A program made the position numbers and the translations under genes. Below, piece after piece: positions 62,611 to 64,000 of a DNA stretch of 64,000 nt (its first letter is position 1; the number at the start of each line of letters is the position of its first letter). Source of the DNA: Pseudomonas sp. Z8(2022) (GTDB lineage Bacteria; Pseudomonadota; Gammaproteobacteria; Pseudomonadales; Pseudomonadaceae); contig NZ_CP107549.1 of NCBI RefSeq assembly GCF_025837155.1, positions 4,340,001-4,404,000 of the forward strand, written 5' to 3'. The notes beneath the pieces were generated by a model. It made no database searches, was not told where the DNA came from, and worked only from the letters and a program-made list of their open reading frames with translations.

Positions 62611-64000
62611 TCAGTATTTCCAGGTCAGGGTGGCACTGAGGTTACGTGGGGCCCCGTAGAAGCCCTGCTCCCAATAGAGGCTGGAGATGTATTTTTCGTT
62701 GGTCAGGTTGTTGAGGTTGGCCGACACGCTCCAGTTCGGGTCGATGTCGTAGCTGGCCATCAGACCGATCAGGGCGTAGTCGTCCTGCTCGATGCGGGCA
62801 GTGCTGCCGTTGGCGAGCGTTACCGGGCGATAGATATCGTCCTGCCAGCTCAGGTTGGCTCCGACCTTCAGCTGCGGCAGCTGCGGAACGCGGTAGACGG
62901 TGGAAGCGCGCAGCATGTGCTTGGGCGCGTAGGTGCGGCCGTGGCTGTGGTCGGCGTTCTGGATGTCGACGTAGGTGTAGCCACCCATGACCTGCAACCC
63001 CGGCAACACCTCCCCGGAAACTTCGAGTTCGTAACCTTCGCTCAGGTAGTCAACGCCGTCGTAGATCTGCTTGCCGCTGCCGGCATCGAAACCGATGGAC
63101 TCGGCAACATTCGATTGCTTGGTTCTGAACACCGCAGCGGAAACGTTGAGCTTGCCATCCAGAAGCTCACCCTTGATCCCCAGCTCGTAGTTATCCCCCA
63201 TGATCGGATCCAGCCGGCGAAGGTCCGCACCCTCTTCCTTCTGTGGATTGAATATCTCGGTGTAGCTGGCATACAGGGAATACTGATCGCTCAGGTCGTA
63301 GACCAGACCGGCATAGGGCAGGACGGTGTCGTCCTTGCGCTTGCGCTCCTGGCCGTAGGAGAAGCCCTCGGTCTTCAGTTCGACGGCACGGGCGCCGGCA
63401 ATGAACGTCAGGTCATCCGTTAGGCTGAAGCGCGCGGCCGAATAGAAGCTTTGCTGCTTGTCCTCGTAGCTGCCGCCATCGCTTCGATCCCAGCCGCCGG
63501 GCTTGGGAAAGTTGCCGTTGTAGATGTCATCCGTCGGCACCGGCACGGAGTTGCCCGGGATGTACAGAGACAGCTCGTCGACCTCTGACTTGTACCAGTT
63601 GGCCCCCAGCACCAGCTCGTGCTCGCGCCCGGCCAGGCTGAACGGGCCGCCCAGGGAAATGTCTCCGATCCACTGGCGGATATCGCCCGAATACTGCGAC
63701 GGATAGCCGAACAACCCCTGCCCTGTGGCCGCATCTGGCGTGCCGAAAACATAGAAAAGCTCGGAGTCGCTCTTCTTCTTCACATGCGTGACGCTGCCCT
63801 TGGCCTGCCAGCCGTTGGCAAAGGTATGGGTCAGCTCGGAGAAGATTCGCTGCTCCTGGTTGTCCCACCAGGACCAGTCGGCAGCGGTGCTGGTCGAGCG
63901 CGACAGCCGCGTCGGATTGCCTGCCGAATCGAACAATGGCAACGCCCCCCAGAGCGGGCTGTTTGCCGCAGACTTATCCAGGGTGTAGCCGACGGAGAGC
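62611..64000 (-). CDS. TonB-dependent siderophore receptor, C-terminal part (5' end outside window)
   Basis: At least 463 residues; the frame is still open at 64000, so the TonB box, plug and first strands lie outside. What is seen is the beta-barrel of a FhuE/FpvA-like siderophore receptor: FSLAGREHELVLGANWYKSEV, YAGLVYDLSDQYSLYASYTEIFNPQ, NYELGIKGELLDGKLNVSAAVF, LQVMGGYTYVDIQNADH, and the C-terminal LNNLTNEKYISSLYWEQGFYGAPRNLSATLTWKY with a terminal aromatic. It imports a ferric siderophore of unknown (possibly xenosiderophore) type across the outer membrane. The PepSY gene follows. Confidence 0.88.
   Translation of the reverse strand, partial: LSVGYTLDKSAANSPLWGALPLFDSAGNPTRLSRSTSTAADWSWWDNQEQRIFSELTHTFANGWQAKGSVTHVKKKSDSELFYVFGTPDAATGQGLFGYPSQYSGDIRQWIGDISLGGPFSLAGREHELVLGANWYKSEVDELSLYIPGNSVPVPTDDIYNGNFPKPGGWDRSDGGSYEDKQQSFYSAARFSLTDDLTFIAGARAVELKTEGFSYGQERKRKDDTVLPYAGLVYDLSDQYSLYASYTEIFNPQKEEGADLRRLDPIMGDNYELGIKGELLDGKLNVSAAVFRTKQSNVAESIGFDAGSGKQIYDGVDYLSEGYELEVSGEVLPGLQVMGGYTYVDIQNADHSHGRTYAPKHMLRASTVYRVPQLPQLKVGANLSWQDDIYRPVTLANGSTARIEQDDYALIGLMASYDIDPNWSVSANLNNLTNEKYISSLYWEQGFYGAPRNLSATLTWKY

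Overview
The window is high-GC DNA that reads as a Pseudomonas chromosome, on gene content and local order. The block znuA / zur-znuC-znuB / lipoprotein / metN-metI-metQ matches, from memory, the P. aeruginosa PA5498-PA5505 order. A GGDEF-EAL gene beside uvrD matches PA5442-PA5443. A KgtP-type permease, COG0523 GTPases, DUF1826, dksA2 and folE2 match the PA5530-PA5539 neighbourhood. These blocks are not contiguous in the PAO1 order. A non-aeruginosa species, perhaps of the P. mendocina/oleovorans/alcaligenes type, is likely; the species call is inference. No rRNA, tRNA or CRISPR array was seen.

Layout. 1-2.5 kb: end of a DUF3299 gene, then an IS3-family insertion sequence lying in gene debris. 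2.5-11.8 kb: an RhtX/FptX-type permease, the zinc uptake system with its Zur regulator and Zur box, a lipoprotein, and the methionine ABC transporter, whose metQ is cut off from metNI by a 140-bp palindromic element. 11.9-22 kb: a VOC protein, a c-di-GMP enzyme, uvrD, two tandem TRAP-type binding lipoproteins without membrane subunits, a Tim44-domain protein, a GNAT enzyme and an SMI1/KNR4 protein. 22-27 kb: a GntR regulator divergent from a PLP aminotransferase and a glutamine-synthetase-like ligase, with two identical palindromic operators 63 bp apart; then a TPR protein and a thioesterase.

27-38 kb is the most unusual part. A module of one autotransporter divergent from one very large MalT/LAL-type LuxR regulator is present twice in tandem. 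The two autotransporters have different passengers but almost identical C-terminal ~335 residues, and both regulators have non-canonical P-loops. 38-44 kb: DUF3301, a hydrolase, a DctB/DctD-like (MifS/MifR-like) two-component system and, behind a canonical sigma-54 promoter, an alpha-ketoglutarate-type permease.

44-49.4 kb is a zinc-starvation region: two COG0523 GTPases, DUF1826, DksA2 with half of its zinc-finger cysteines replaced, and FolE2, with one strong Zur box between dksA2 and folE2. Together with znuABC/zur at 4-7 kb, the window holds both the uptake arm and the zinc-sparing arm of the Zur response. Within this region, 45.85-45.98 kb carries a Pho-box-like promoter followed by a hairpin and a terminator, a candidate small RNA. 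49.4-64 kb: DUF2207/LemA, a CBS-DUF294 protein with a DnaQ-like exonuclease, DUF2986, a LysR regulator divergent from L-serine dehydratase, a BCCT transporter, cardiolipin synthase, and a PepSY membrane protein with a TonB-dependent siderophore receptor that runs off the end. Intergenic palindromic repeats of several families are scattered throughout.
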